A DNA stretch of 64,000 nucleotides from Lysobacterales bacterium (GCA_014238945.1 JABAAB010000014.1:1-64000); one strand, 5' to 3'. Positions 44,506-54,001 are shown, numbered from the stretch's first letter. The notes: generated by a model from the sequence alone, not told the origin. Program-made: numbers and translations.

Positions 44506-44733
44506 AAGCCACACCCTAAGTGTCAAAAGTGTCCGGATAGTATCTGTACCTTAATACACACGGCTGCATTTAATGTCTTCTGCGACCGCATGTCCGTTGA
44601 TTCAAGCCGAACCAGACCGGGAAGTCAATTCCAATCTTTCTGTTGAAGCCGCCCACAGGGCAAAATTGGTTTGGGCAGAAGTCGATTGCAAAACCGTTAA
44701 TGAGATGTTGGGGCTGTCTACCAGACCCATGGT

Positions 44734-45513
44734 TTACCCATAAACTTCGCCACCGGCAACTGCTATGGCCTGGCCGGTTACTGACGCAGCCCCGGGTCCA
44801 CACAACCACATCACCGCATCAGCCACCTCTTCGGGTGTAATCAGACGACCCTGGGGGTTGTTCTTTACCAGTTCCGCCAACGCAACATCGCGGTCCATAC
44901 CGGTGGTCCGGGTAATTTTATCCAGTGAACGACTGACCAGGTCGGTATCGGTGTAACCCGGACATACGGCATTCACCGTGACCCCCTTGCCCGCCATTTC
45001 AAGTGCCAGTGCCCGCGTCAACCCCAACACACCGTGTTTGGCCGCGCAGTAAGCTGTCACATAAGCATAGCCCTTGAGTGATGCCGTGCTGGCGATATTG
45101 ATAATGCGTCCGTGTCCTGCACGGGCCATGCCGTTCACTACTGCCCTGGTACAGGTATAGGTGCCGGTCAGGTTAACGGCCAGCATCCTGTCCCACATGT
45201 CATCGGACATTTTTGCAAATGCACCCGACTTGGCACTGCCGGCGTTATTCACCAGTATGCTTACTGCACCGTTGGCTTCAACCGCTTTTGAAAAGCCATG
45301 CTGGACATCTGCCGCTTTTGTGATGTCAACGGGTTGGGCGAAAGCATTCAAGCCGCCGGCCATCTCATCCAATCGTTTCTGGTTACGGCCCATCAGTGTC
45401 AAGCGCATTCCACGCGCAGAAAATAATTTTGCAATGGCCGCGCCAATGCCACTGGCCCCGCCGGTCACAACCGCGTGCTGTTGGGAGAAATAGGAATCTG
45501 GTGATTCACTCAT
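44734..45513 (-). CDS. Short-chain dehydrogenase (3-hydroxyacyl type)
   Basis: SDR of 259 residues: TGGASGIGAAIA cofactor motif, LVNNAGSAKSG, Ser in INIASTASLKG, and the Y-x-x-x-K pair in YVTAYCAAKHG, with CPGYTDTDL after the active site. ALALEMAGKGVTVNAVCPG and the long LVSRSLDKITRTTGM loop resemble SDRs in aromatic-acid and beta-oxidation-like clusters, where they oxidise 3-hydroxyacyl-CoA. It ends at QAIAVAGGEVYG. It lies 24 bases downstream of the exporter gene and so belongs to the following minus-strand run. Function within an aromatic pathway is inferred from context only. Confidence 0.87.
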   Translation of the reverse strand: MSESPDSYFSQQHAVVTGGASGIGAAIAKLFSARGMRLTLMGRNQKRLDEMAGGLNAFAQPVDITKAADVQHGFSKAVEANGAVSILVNNAGSAKSGAFAKMSDDMWDRMLAVNLTGTYTCTRAVVNGMARAGHGRIINIASTASLKGYAYVTAYCAAKHGVLGLTRALALEMAGKGVTVNAVCPGYTDTDLVSRSLDKITRTTGMDRDVALAELVKNNPQGRLITPEEVADAVMWLCGPGAASVTGQAIAVAGGEVYG

Positions 45514-45537
45514 TCAGGATTTTCCTCGATTTTTTAT

Positions 45538-46776
45538 CTAAGCCAGGTTTTCAGCCTGGTCCCTGGAAACAGGTGCCTTGCGAATAAGCATATAGCCCAT
45601 TGCGGATATCAGTGCGGCTACTATAACCCCTGTTGCGGTGGGTAGCAGACTGTTGTCGTAATACAGGCCGACCACGTAACCCAGGGCCGAGGCAAAAGCG
45701 ATCTGTACAAAGCCGAATACCGATGACGCACTTCCGGCCGCCCTGGGGAATTCTGAGATAGCCCCCATCTGGCTGACCGCAAGACTAAATCCACCTGCCA
45801 TGAATACCAGGAAAAAGGCCAACAGCAAAGGTACCAGCGACCGCACTTCAAACAACAACATCAGCAGCAGCAGGGCAGACGCAGACAATGCCACCAATTG
45901 ACCGATTCCCAACACACGAAGCACACCGATGCGGTTCACCAGTCGGGAACTGGCCATGGCCCCACTGAGAAAACCAAGCACGACCACCATGAAGGTATAA
46001 CCAAAAAACTCCGGCGCCAGGCCCAGCATACCTGTGATCAGGAAAGACGAGGTGGAAATGTAACAAAACATGGCGGCGTAGGCCGCACCACCACACAGGG
46101 TGAAACCGGTGAAACACCGGTTTGCAAAGCACAGTGGAAATTGGCTCAGGATGTTACCCGGTCTGAACTTCGCGGTACCGATGGTCTTGCAGGATTCCTC
46201 AAGCCTGGTGACACCCCCGATGATGACCAGTGACAGCACCAGCAACACCACAAAATGTGACCGCCATCCAGCAAAATAAAGCAGCCAGCTACCGACGATG
46301 GGTGCCAAGGCAGGTACCAGTGCCATGGTCCCTGCAATCGAAGCCATGATCCTGGCGGCATCAAGACGATGATGTGTATCCACAACCATGGCACGGGCCA
46401 GCACGGGACCACTGGCACCGCCCAATCCCTGGACAAATCTTGAGGCCAACAGGACTTCGATATTGTTTGCAATAGTGCAACCGATGGTGGCCGCCAGGTA
46501 AATTCCCAGTCCGATATAGAGTACGGGTTTACGGCCATACCGATCCGAGATGGCTCCATAAAATAACTGGCCGATGGCAAACCCCGCCAGGAAAATACTC
46601 AGCGTCATTTGCCCTTCGCTGATATTTGCCCCCAGGTCTTCGATCAATTGAGGTATGGCTGGCAAATACAGGTCGGTCGAAACAGCCATGATGGCTACCA
46701 GTCCGGTCAGTGTGATTCGCTGCCGCACGAATTGCGGTTTCGCTCCGCTCGTCTGGCTGCTGGACTTGCCGGACAC
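45538..46776 (-). CDS. Bcr/CflA-family multidrug MFS exporter
   Basis: About 412 residues with twelve helices. The N-terminal pattern STDLYLPAIPQLIEDLGANI and the loop after helix 2, GAISDRYGRKPVLYIGLGIY, are those of the Bcr/CflA drug/H+ antiporters, as is FVQGLGGASGPVLARAMVVD. I prefer the GTG at 46776, which follows the MaoC stop by four bases and has AAGG upstream; a TTG at 46791 overlaps that stop. It probably exports toxic compounds or metabolites. It is co-oriented with the MaoC gene and the SDR. Confidence 0.88.
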   Translation of the reverse strand: MSGKSSSQTSGAKPQFVRQRITLTGLVAIMAVSTDLYLPAIPQLIEDLGANISEGQMTLSIFLAGFAIGQLFYGAISDRYGRKPVLYIGLGIYLAATIGCTIANNIEVLLASRFVQGLGGASGPVLARAMVVDTHHRLDAARIMASIAGTMALVPALAPIVGSWLLYFAGWRSHFVVLLVLSLVIIGGVTRLEESCKTIGTAKFRPGNILSQFPLCFANRCFTGFTLCGGAAYAAMFCYISTSSFLITGMLGLAPEFFGYTFMVVVLGFLSGAMASSRLVNRIGVLRVLGIGQLVALSASALLLLMLLFEVRSLVPLLLAFFLVFMAGGFSLAVSQMGAISEFPRAAGSASSVFGFVQIAFASALGYVVGLYYDNSLLPTATGVIVAALISAMGYMLIRKAPVSRDQAENLA

Positions 46777-46780
46777 GAAA

Positions 46781-47248
46781 TTACCTTTCAACCACGTACA
46801 AGGTCAGTGTCTCCGCGGTCATTGCCGGTCTCCTCCTGTTTTCAATTTCTACGGTAATCGCACGTCTCAGCAACCAGTGCCCCGCTTTCCTGCCGGCACT
46901 GACATCGATGATTTGCTGTTGAGACCTAACCCGGTCGTTGACGTTTACCGGGAGTAAAAATCTGACCCGGTCAGAACCATAGTTTAGCGCCATAACCAGG
47001 TGCTCCGGGATGATCAGTTTCTGGGAATTAAGAAAAGACAACAGGGAAAGAGTCAGGAATCCATGTGCAATGGTGCCGCCAAAAGCAGAGTGCGCTGCAC
47101 GATCAGGGTCGACATGGATAAACTGATGATCGTTGGTTGCATCAGCAAACCGATTGATTCTTTGCTGGTCAACCAGCAGCCAGTCCGAAGGTTCGAGTTG
47201 TCTTCCGGCACTGGAGAGAAATTCGTCCAGGCTCACGGTGATGGTCAC
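46781..47248 (-). CDS. MaoC-like (R)-specific enoyl-CoA hydratase
   Basis: 155 residues from GTG 47248, which overlaps the channel gene's stop (GTGA). It has the hotdog fold of MaoC hydratases, with the catalytic Asp40 and His45 in FADATNDHQFIHVD, then AFGGTIAHGFLTLSLL. Hydration of short enoyl-CoA to (R)-3-hydroxyacyl-CoA is the expected reaction. With the neighbouring SDR it could perform two steps of a beta-oxidation-like route for the arylacyl-CoA made by the ligase, but no thiolase or dehydrogenase for the acyl chain is present, so this is speculative. Confidence 0.87.
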   Translation of the reverse strand: MTITVSLDEFLSSAGRQLEPSDWLLVDQQRINRFADATNDHQFIHVDPDRAAHSAFGGTIAHGFLTLSLLSFLNSQKLIIPEHLVMALNYGSDRVRFLLPVNVNDRVRSQQQIIDVSAGRKAGHWLLRRAITVEIENRRRPAMTAETLTLYVVER

Positions 47249-48204
47249 CTGAGTTCTCCACCACAATGTGGGCACTGTCCTGATTTCAGTTTCTGTCGCC
47301 GGGCATCCAGATTCGCGTTGGTCGCCTGGTCCCTGGACAGACCGAGGTGCTCACGCAGCGCTTCCAACTCCTGCTCGTCTTGTTCGCTGAGCGTTCCATC
47401 GGTGAAGACCAGTTCAGCAGCACGGGAATACGTCTGCATGCGGCGGTGGACTTCACTGGAAAATCCCGATGCCAGTATGCCGGCAGGAAGCGCCATCATG
47501 CCAATGCCGATGAAGGAAATCAGCCCGGCGAATAATTTTCCACCACCTGTCACCGGCACCACATCTCCATAACCCACCGTGGTCAGGGTGACCACGGCCC
47601 ACCACATTGCGGCAGGAACACTGCCAAATATATCGGGTTGCATGGTACGTTCCAGTGCATAGATTCCCCACGAGGCCATGATCAGGATCGAAGCAAGGAT
47701 GAAGGTGGTCACCGCCAGTACCCTGGCTTCTTTCTTAACCACCGCGAAGAGTACGTCAATTGCCGGGGAATAACGTGTCAGTTTGAAGACCCGGAGCAGT
47801 CTCAAGCCTCTGAATACCCGCAGCATCAACAAGGAAACATCGCCACCTGGAGTGAACAGCAGTATATAAAATGGCAGGATGGCAATCAGGTCAATCAGAC
47901 CCAGGGGTGACAAAAACCAGGCCAGACGTGTGGTTTTTTCTCCCCCCGGCATTTTTGGGGATTCTTCGACACAGGACCAGAGACGGAGCAGGTATTCAAT
48001 GCTGAAAATGATCACGCTGACCAGCTCAAAGACCATGAATTCCCGTCGGTACAGGGCATCCAGACTGGGCACAGTCTCGAGGATTATGACCACAACATTG
48101 ATCAGGATCAGCACCACCAGGAAAATGTCAATCGCACGTCCCCAGCCGCCCGCGTGATGGTGCGCTTCGAGTAGCTGAGCGGTACGTTTTCGCAGGTGGG
48201 TCAT
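47245..48204 (-). CDS. Voltage-gated potassium channel
   Basis: 319-residue ion channel of the voltage-gated cation-channel superfamily. Six helices; the S4 voltage sensor carries spaced arginines (RVFRGLRLLRVFKLTRYS), and the pore loop has the potassium selectivity filter TVGYGD in WWAVVTLTTVGYGDVVPV. S6 is LFAGLISFIGIGMMALPAGI. The cytoplasmic tail ends in an acidic helix and CPHCGGEL, one half of a zinc-ribbon-like element. It was placed in the same direction as the DUF819 gene, 12 bases away, and its stop overlaps the MaoC start. Confidence 0.92.
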   Translation of the reverse strand: MTHLRKRTAQLLEAHHHAGGWGRAIDIFLVVLILINVVVIILETVPSLDALYRREFMVFELVSVIIFSIEYLLRLWSCVEESPKMPGGEKTTRLAWFLSPLGLIDLIAILPFYILLFTPGGDVSLLMLRVFRGLRLLRVFKLTRYSPAIDVLFAVVKKEARVLAVTTFILASILIMASWGIYALERTMQPDIFGSVPAAMWWAVVTLTTVGYGDVVPVTGGGKLFAGLISFIGIGMMALPAGILASGFSSEVHRRMQTYSRAAELVFTDGTLSEQDEQELEALREHLGLSRDQATNANLDARRQKLKSGQCPHCGGELR

Positions 48205-48216
48205 TTCCAGTGCTGC

Positions 48217-49425
48217 TCAGCCGCCGATCAGTTGTCCGATTCGCCCGGTCAAAATTGCCAGGTAATTGCCAAGCGCGTAACCGATAAGGGCCATCAGGAT
48301 GGAAGCCGGAACCAGTGTTTCCCGGTGATGCGCCGCTACAATGGGTGCGGATGCAGCGCCGCCGATGTTGGCTGCGGATGCAATGGCAACCGTGTGCACA
48401 TCAACCCGGAAGATCCAGGCGCCGGTCAGGATGAATATGGCGTGTATCGTGATCCAGACATAGGCCATCATGACAAAAGCGCCCATGGTGGCGAAACTGA
48501 CATCACTCAAATCCATGGTCGCCCCCACCCGTGCCACGTATACATAGATTATGGCCATCGCAATGGGCTGGGCCGCGGGCAAACGCCGGGCCGGTGTCAC
48601 CGATGCCATCAGGGCCAGGGTCGTTACCAGTAAAATCAGCCAGGTGCCGGCGGTAATGACGGTGGCTCCGCCTATTACCACAGGCGGCAGCACTTCAGAC
48701 AGACCCAGGGATATCCAGGTGAAGCCGATGGCCAGCAATGCCAGGTAAAGCAGGCTGGTCATTGTTGGTGATTCATCCCTGGTGTCGAGATCGGCCGCTG
48801 CCTGGTCCATCAAGGCTATCCGGTCCGCGGGTACTTTCATCCAGCGGTTAAAGCGGTCGGCAAGGGACTTGGATCCAAGCAATATAGGTAACCAGACGAG
48901 GTATATCATCTGGTCCGCTGCAGCGGCCATGGTCAGGTCCAGGGGCGTGCCCTCCAGGCCGGCATGGGCTGCAGTCATGTTTCCGGTACCACCGATCCAG
49001 GACCCGGCAAGGGTACCAAAAGCCCGCCAACTGTCCTCGGGCAGCGGAAAGTAAGGTGCCCAGTGGATGGTCTGCCCCAATGTATAGGCAAGAACTCCGC
49101 CGACCACCACACCGATGCTGCCGATCAACATGACAAAAACTCCTTTGCCCATGATACGAACCGCACCCAGAACATCTACCTTGATCAACATCAACACGAT
49201 GAACATGGGTAGTCCGTACTGGCGCAGGAAATCATAGGCCCCGCTCTTGAACGGGATGATGCCTAAGTTCGATAACAATACGGGTGTGGCGTAGATAAAT
49301 ATCAACGGTGGCAGGTACTCAAACACTTTCCAGTGGTAGCGGCGTTCGAGCCAGAACCAGAAGCTGACCACTGCGATCAGCACAGTCATGACGCCAATGG
49401 GTGAGGAAATAATGGTCGTGTTCAT
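48217..49425 (-). CDS. DUF819 family membrane protein
   Basis: 402 residues with about ten helices. Family hallmarks are WKVFEYLPPLIFIYATPVLL, the LAGSWIGGTGNMTAAHAGL motif and AAADQMIYLVWLPILLGSK. The DUF819 family is thought to be a transporter, but its substrate is unknown. The start at ATG 49425 leaves 28 bases from the preceding BtuF-like gene. It is probably co-transcribed with the channel gene. Confidence 0.88.
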   Translation of the reverse strand: MNTTIISSPIGVMTVLIAVVSFWFWLERRYHWKVFEYLPPLIFIYATPVLLSNLGIIPFKSGAYDFLRQYGLPMFIVLMLIKVDVLGAVRIMGKGVFVMLIGSIGVVVGGVLAYTLGQTIHWAPYFPLPEDSWRAFGTLAGSWIGGTGNMTAAHAGLEGTPLDLTMAAAADQMIYLVWLPILLGSKSLADRFNRWMKVPADRIALMDQAAADLDTRDESPTMTSLLYLALLAIGFTWISLGLSEVLPPVVIGGATVITAGTWLILLVTTLALMASVTPARRLPAAQPIAMAIIYVYVARVGATMDLSDVSFATMGAFVMMAYVWITIHAIFILTGAWIFRVDVHTVAIASAANIGGAASAPIVAAHHRETLVPASILMALIGYALGNYLAILTGRIGQLIGG

Positions 49426-49453
49426 AATCCTTCCGTTTGATGAAAAGGCTTGT

Positions 49454-50440
49454 TCAGGGGATCTCTCGTACTGTACCGGTTGTGCGCACCTGATCCAAAA
49501 GCTTACAGGCTAAATCCATACTGTCCAACAAGCGTGGTGCTGCCTGGCTGATCTCGTCAGCTGGCAGGTAAATCAGTGCCCGGTTTTTAATTGCCCGTAA
49601 TCGGGGCCAGTCCTTCCAGACATCCAGTGCTGGAGACTGTTCGGGGATGTCCGGCGCGATCATGGCCTGTGGGTCGGCCAGGATAAGAGATTCACGATCA
49701 ACCTGGGGAGCCAGTGATGGAAGGTCCGAAAAGACATTCTGGCCGCCGCAGACTTCCAGGCTCCGGCTGATGATATGCTGACCATTGATGGTATACAGTG
49801 GCCGGGCCGCTATCTGGTAGAAATAGCTTACCGGTGTCTTGCCCGCATAACGTTGCTTGAGATCTGCCAGTTTGCTGCGTAGCTGTTCGGCCCTGCCTTG
49901 ACCGGTCGATAATGATCCCGCAGCCAGCGCGATATGTTCCACCACGTGGGCAATTTCTTCCGGCCGTGTAATTTCTATCTGCCAAACAGTTAACCCGAGT
50001 TGCTCCAATTTTGACAATGCTGTTTGCGGGTTACCCGACTTCCAGCCGATCACCAGGTCGGGCTTGAATTCAATAATGCGCTCCAGGTCTATGCGAAAAG
50101 CATCACCGATCCTGGGAAGCTTCGCAACGGCCGCTGGGTAAACACTGTATTCGCCGACAGCGACCAGGCTGTCACCAGCACCGGCAAAAAAGACCAGCTC
50201 TGCCAGGTTGGGCGCCAGCGTGATAATGCTGTTTGCCTTTACCGGCAGGATTAGCGTTTTGTCATTGGCCTGGGGCAGCCTGATTTCGGGGTAAACTGTT
50301 CCGCTGAGCGTGAGACCAAGAAGCAGGCATGCAGCCATCAGGACAGGCAATATCAATCCTGCGGCTCTCGAGCTCATAACATACCGGGATTGGGTGTGAA
50401 GAACCCGGTGAGCATCCATCCGGGAACCGGTTGATGTCAT
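49454..50440 (-). CDS. BtuF-like periplasmic binding protein
   Basis: 328 residues starting at ATG 50440, which overlaps the AmpE stop (ATGA); an internal ATG at 50377 would start nearer the signal (AGLILPVLMAACLLLGLTLS). The fold is that of cobalamin/siderophore binding proteins: IITLAPNLAELVFFAGAGDS, VAVGEYSVYPAAVAKLPRIG, the connecting long helix FRIDLERIIEFKPDLVIGW, and SLEVCGGQNVFSDLPSLAPQ before the last lobe. It is probably specific for vitamin B12 or a related tetrapyrrole. No BtuC or BtuD is adjacent, so the transporter partners lie elsewhere. Confidence 0.85.
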   Translation of the reverse strand: MTSTGSRMDAHRVLHTQSRYVMSSRAAGLILPVLMAACLLLGLTLSGTVYPEIRLPQANDKTLILPVKANSIITLAPNLAELVFFAGAGDSLVAVGEYSVYPAAVAKLPRIGDAFRIDLERIIEFKPDLVIGWKSGNPQTALSKLEQLGLTVWQIEITRPEEIAHVVEHIALAAGSLSTGQGRAEQLRSKLADLKQRYAGKTPVSYFYQIAARPLYTINGQHIISRSLEVCGGQNVFSDLPSLAPQVDRESLILADPQAMIAPDIPEQSPALDVWKDWPRLRAIKNRALIYLPADEISQAAPRLLDSMDLACKLLDQVRTTGTVREIP

Positions 50441-51318
50441 GCGATCACGTTCACCAGCATCAATACGGCGAGTACGGTAGCCCAGACACCCAAAGACCGC
50501 CAAACGAGATCCATGGCCAACTTGATACTCGCGAGCGGCCCCTCTAGCTGGTCAGCATAGCCATCTCTTGCTGCCCGGCCACTCATGACGATGGTTTGTG
50601 CGCTGGTAATCATGAATTCGTTGTTACCGTCAAACAGACCATTTCCACGCTCATCGTGGTATTGCTTCCAGGCCCGGTAAACGGAATCGAAATCAGTGGC
50701 GATTGCCAGGGACAAGGTGATTAATTGAGCTGTCGGCCAATCCATGACCTTGCGTAAGCGCGTTATCAGCTCATTCTGTTCATCGTGCAAACCGACATTG
50801 TCATCGGTCAGCAAGCTGGCCAGCCGGTACAGCAACGCACCGTAAACACCCAGTACTGCAAACCAGAAGATTATGGCAAACCAGCGGTTCAATGCATTGC
50901 TGAATACAGCCTCTATCGCGGCGTGCTGGCAGGCATCTTCATCTGCCGGAACCGGGCCACCCAGTAATGTTTCCAGGGCCTGTTTTTGTTCTTCATCATC
51001 TTTGGCATTAATAACTTCACGGACATCAATATCGAGATCACGGGGCCCAAATGTATAGATCAGCATGGCAATGGCAAACAGGAACTCGCCGATATGCGCA
51101 AACGCGTTAATCAGAATACTGTTGATGATTAAGGCGACCAGCAAAGGCGCTCCCAGCAGGACAAAGAAGCCCGTGGGGCCGGACCAGCCCGGTAGTTCCT
51201 TGAGCTTGTTATTGCAATGACGGGTGAACGTGGTCATCCATTCAAAGCGACGCAAATGGCGTAATTCACGCACAAAATGACATAGCGAGAATGCAATCAA
51301 TATCGAGATAATGGTCAT
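50437..51318 (-). CDS. ampE: AmpE/CobD-like inner-membrane protein
   Basis: A 293-residue polytopic protein similar in layout to AmpE: helices at the start (ISILIAFSLCHFVRELRHL), FFVLLGAPLLVALIINSILI, FLFAIAMLIYTFGPRDL, an acidic linker (GGPVPADEDACQHAAIEAVF), and the block FSNALNRWFAIIFWFAVLG that is conserved in AmpE and CobD/CbiB. AmpE modulates beta-lactamase regulation in enterobacteria, but most relatives are uncharacterised. Being coupled to a cobalamin-type binding protein, a CobD-like role in corrinoid synthesis or transport is the alternative. It starts 85 bases after nudC. Confidence 0.75.
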   Translation of the reverse strand: MTIISILIAFSLCHFVRELRHLRRFEWMTTFTRHCNNKLKELPGWSGPTGFFVLLGAPLLVALIINSILINAFAHIGEFLFAIAMLIYTFGPRDLDIDVREVINAKDDEEQKQALETLLGGPVPADEDACQHAAIEAVFSNALNRWFAIIFWFAVLGVYGALLYRLASLLTDDNVGLHDEQNELITRLRKVMDWPTAQLITLSLAIATDFDSVYRAWKQYHDERGNGLFDGNNEFMITSAQTIVMSGRAARDGYADQLEGPLASIKLAMDLVWRSLGVWATVLAVLMLVNVIA

Positions 51319-51403
51319 TGGACTATGCCCTTCCTTTACGTCCTGTAGTTGCCGGTACCCACGCAGGCAGTTATATAATTGTAACAGTATGCGGTGTCAA
51401 TAT

Positions 51404-52369
51404 TCACCGTCGCCGGCTACGCACCAGGGCCTCCAGGTCACCACCTCCGCTTTTCCTGAACCAGTCGGCCAATAGTCTGAATGAAATGGACACCGGCGAA
51501 GACAATACAACCTCATCATTGAGCACAGCGTGGGTTAGTTTCTCAACGGTATACCAACGAGTCTCTTCTATTTCCTCGGAAGTTCCGCAACTCCTGTCAA
51601 CCGCTTCCGCGTAGAACCCACACATGGCTGAAGCCGGGAATGGCCATGGCTGGGAAGAGACATAGCGGATATCAGACAAACGGACCTGGACCTCTTCATA
51701 CACTTCCCGGACCACTGCATCCTCCAGACTTTCACCTGGTTCAACAAAACCGGCCAGGGTGGAAAACACCCGCGGTGGATACCTGGTGTTGCGACCCAGC
51801 AGACAGGCGTCCCCGTGGACCACCAGTACAATGATCGCGGGATCAATACGTGGAAATGTCTCCCGGGCACACTCCTCATTGCCGCACTTCATGCGATGAC
51901 CCGCCGAGCGCAACAGGTTCGAGCCGCCGCACACACCGCAGAATGTATGGCGGTGTTGCCAATAATGTAAAGCCTTGGCATAGGCAAGAATACCGGCGTG
52001 TTTGGCGGCCATATCCAGCGAAGCCCGCCGTAAATCGGTAAAACTTGCCTCGGGATGGTCTTCGAGTATCTTGTCTTTTTGTGTATCAGTAACCGAAACT
52101 GCAAAATAATCTCGTACACCATCCTGACCGAGGAGAGTCGGTGGTTGGATAAGGTTGGGTTCAGCCAGTTGGGAAGGGGACAGGTAAACTGCCAGGGTTC
52201 CTTCATCCGCTGTTTCGAGCAGGCTGCGGCTATGCCACAACGGTACCAGTCGCGTGTGAGGATTACTCAGTGAACCAGCCACCCAATGAGGGTCATCGCG
52301 TCGTTCTACCACACGGTCAAGTCGAACTGCGGTGAATTGATTGCGTCTTGAGCGGGCCAGGTGGTCCAT
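51404..52369 (-). CDS. nudC: NAD+ diphosphatase NudC
   Basis: 321 residues from ATG 52369. A zinc ribbon formed by CGVCGG and CGNEEC precedes the Nudix domain, whose box is GFVEPGESLEDAVVREVYEE. The last box position, normally Gly, is Gln, and the SQPWPFPAS motif unique to NudC follows. It hydrolyses NAD(H) to NMN and AMP and removes NAD caps from RNA. In this window it sits between ampE and erpA, on the same strand. A longer in-frame start at 52426 overlaps erpA and is unlikely. Confidence 0.92.
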   Translation of the reverse strand: MDHLARSRRNQFTAVRLDRVVERRDDPHWVAGSLSNPHTRLVPLWHSRSLLETADEGTLAVYLSPSQLAEPNLIQPPTLLGQDGVRDYFAVSVTDTQKDKILEDHPEASFTDLRRASLDMAAKHAGILAYAKALHYWQHRHTFCGVCGGSNLLRSAGHRMKCGNEECARETFPRIDPAIIVLVVHGDACLLGRNTRYPPRVFSTLAGFVEPGESLEDAVVREVYEEVQVRLSDIRYVSSQPWPFPASAMCGFYAEAVDRSCGTSEEIEETRWYTVEKLTHAVLNDEVVLSSPVSISFRLLADWFRKSGGGDLEALVRSRRR

Positions 52370-52401
52370 ACCAGATACCTGATACCTGTTATATGGCCGT
52401 G

Positions 52402-52749
52402 TCAGATCGAAAAAGAAGAGCCACAACCACAGGTGGTCGAGGCATTTGGATTTCGAATGACAAACTGGGCACCCTGCAGGTTTTCGGTGTAATCCACCTC
52501 GGCCCCCATAAGGTACTGGAAGCTCATGGGATCAACCAGCAAAGTGACACCATCCCGGGTGACCGCGAAGTCATCTTCGGCCCCGCCTTCATCAAATGTG
52601 AAGCCGTATTGAAAACCGGAGCAGCCACCGCCAGAAATATAAACCCGCAACTTGAGCTCAGGGTTACTTTCTTCCATGATCAGTTCCATGACCTTACGGG
52701 CGGCCGCATCCGTGAAAATGATTGCTTGTTCCGGTATCTGGTGGTTCAT
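52402..52749 (-). CDS. erpA: Iron-sulfur cluster insertion protein ErpA
   Basis: A-type carrier of 115 residues that delivers [4Fe-4S] or [2Fe-2S] clusters to apoproteins. The three conserved cysteines are Cys43 (GGGCSGF), Cys107 and Cys109 (TTCGCGSSF). The [16 protein letters not shown] opening and the [17 protein letters not shown] segment are typical. It is 99 bases downstream of the DUF6776 gene and shares its strand, an arrangement common in gammaproteobacteria. Confidence 0.95.
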   Translation of the reverse strand: MNHQIPEQAIIFTDAAARKVMELIMEESNPELKLRVYISGGGCSGFQYGFTFDEGGAEDDFAVTRDGVTLLVDPMSFQYLMGAEVDYTENLQGAQFVIRNPNASTTCGCGSSFSI

Positions 52750-52848
52750 GGAATTCCTGTTGGTCTCTGGCAGTTTTCAGTAATCGGGTCCTAACAGTCA
52801 CTATGGCGGTTCAAACCTGATTTTTCAATTGCGTTGAGCCGCTTCAGT

Positions 52849-53568
52849 TCACGGGTTTGGGTTAAAGACTACATCTCCATCCGCCCGGCTAAAGAGATAA
52901 TTCCACTGTACGGAATGTTCAACCGGTGTACGCAGGCCATTGGCTTTTAACTGGATGGTCAAGCGGGTGGGTTCAAAACCATCCGGCAGGGTGATCAGTC
53001 GTTCCAACTGTTGAAAGTATTTGAAACGAAAATTCATGGGTTCTGCGGAACTTGCCAGCAATTGATTTTCATCCAGATGATCGGCCACTTCATTGCGAAT
53101 ACCATCAAGTCCCAGGGAAATCCGTCCGGAAATCACCGACGCCCAGCGCAGGTTCTGAGTGAGTGTGAATACAATTCTGTAAACCCTGGGGGACTGGGTG
53201 GTCTGTAATTCCAGGTGGTGTACTGCAAGAGCTGCCTGGGAGCCACTGGCTCCACCCAGTCGCCGGTAAAATGCGAGATCGGCCTGTAGCTTGGCAATTT
53301 CTTCCTGTCGCTTGCCCTCTGATCCCCGCAGCAACTCATTGGCACGCCGCACCACATCGGCTTCTCTGCTGGCCATGATGGTGCGGGCTTTTTCCAATTC
53401 GAGACGATTTACCGTCGATAGCAGATCCTGTTGCAGTGCCTGGTTCTGGACCCGCGCATAGGTCAATTCGTTCTCAATATACAATGTGCTGAACAAATAA
53501 CTGGACAGCAACGTCACTGCAATAATCAGCAGGGTCAGCTGTCTTTTGCTTGGGCGTGAAGGTTTCAT
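52849..53568 (-). CDS. DUF6776-type membrane-anchored coiled-coil protein
   Basis: A 239-residue protein: an N-terminal membrane helix (LTLLIIAVTLLSSYLFSTLY), a periplasmic coiled coil of about 70 residues (QALQQDLLSTVNRLELEKAR, KRQEEIAKLQADLAFYRRLG), and a C-terminal beta domain beginning QPRVYRIVFTLTQNL-type. This layout matches the family seen next to erpA in gammaproteobacteria. A role in cell-envelope or polar organisation is suggested for similar proteins but is not established. Confidence 0.8.
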   Translation of the reverse strand: MKPSRPSKRQLTLLIIAVTLLSSYLFSTLYIENELTYARVQNQALQQDLLSTVNRLELEKARTIMASREADVVRRANELLRGSEGKRQEEIAKLQADLAFYRRLGGASGSQAALAVHHLELQTTQSPRVYRIVFTLTQNLRWASVISGRISLGLDGIRNEVADHLDENQLLASSAEPMNFRFKYFQQLERLITLPDGFEPTRLTIQLKANGLRTPVEHSVQWNYLFSRADGDVVFNPNP

Positions 53569-53749
53569 GGACTGGTATGTTGATTACACAAATTCGACGG
53601 TTCCGGATAAAACAGACAGCATTGGGTTGGCGGCATGCATCGGTCGATTGGCTATCCCACACCAACACAGGGCAAATTATCTAACCCTATACAAGGCCAG
53701 CGTGCATGTTTGAACCCCTACGACAGTTTTGCTCGCCCATTTGACCTCG

Positions 53750-53780
53750 CCATAAAATAAAAAAGCGGCCGAAGCCGCTT
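53750..53780 (-). terminator. Intrinsic terminator with TTCG loop
   Basis: On the minus strand AAGCGGC pairs with GCCGCTT around a TTCG tetraloop, followed by TTTTATTTTAT. It ends the nudE-cysQ transcript about 290 bases past cysQ and separates it from the DUF6776-erpA operon. Confidence 0.85.
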
Positions 53781-53978
53781 ATGTTCCTGTAATTTCTTAT
53801 TATTTTTGTCAATCGTTCTAGTTATTTGGCAAGCCCCAACAGGAGGGTTGTGCAGGTTATACATTCCGATTGGTCCCACGTCAAGCAGAGATAACAAATC
53901 GTTTCACAATTTGTCCAATATGCCGCTTGCAAATTTCCGTAAACATGACCTGGTGACTACCGGTTCGGTGTGGGTGAT

Positions 53979-54001
53979 GAACGCTTCACCTTGAAGCGTT
54001 C
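53979..54001 (-). repeat. 9-bp inverted repeat after cysQ
   Basis: GAACGCTTC (53979-53987) and its complement (53993-54001) enclose a five-base loop about 73 bases past the cysQ stop. There is no T-run on either side, so it may stabilise the 3' end of the transcript. Confidence 0.45.
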
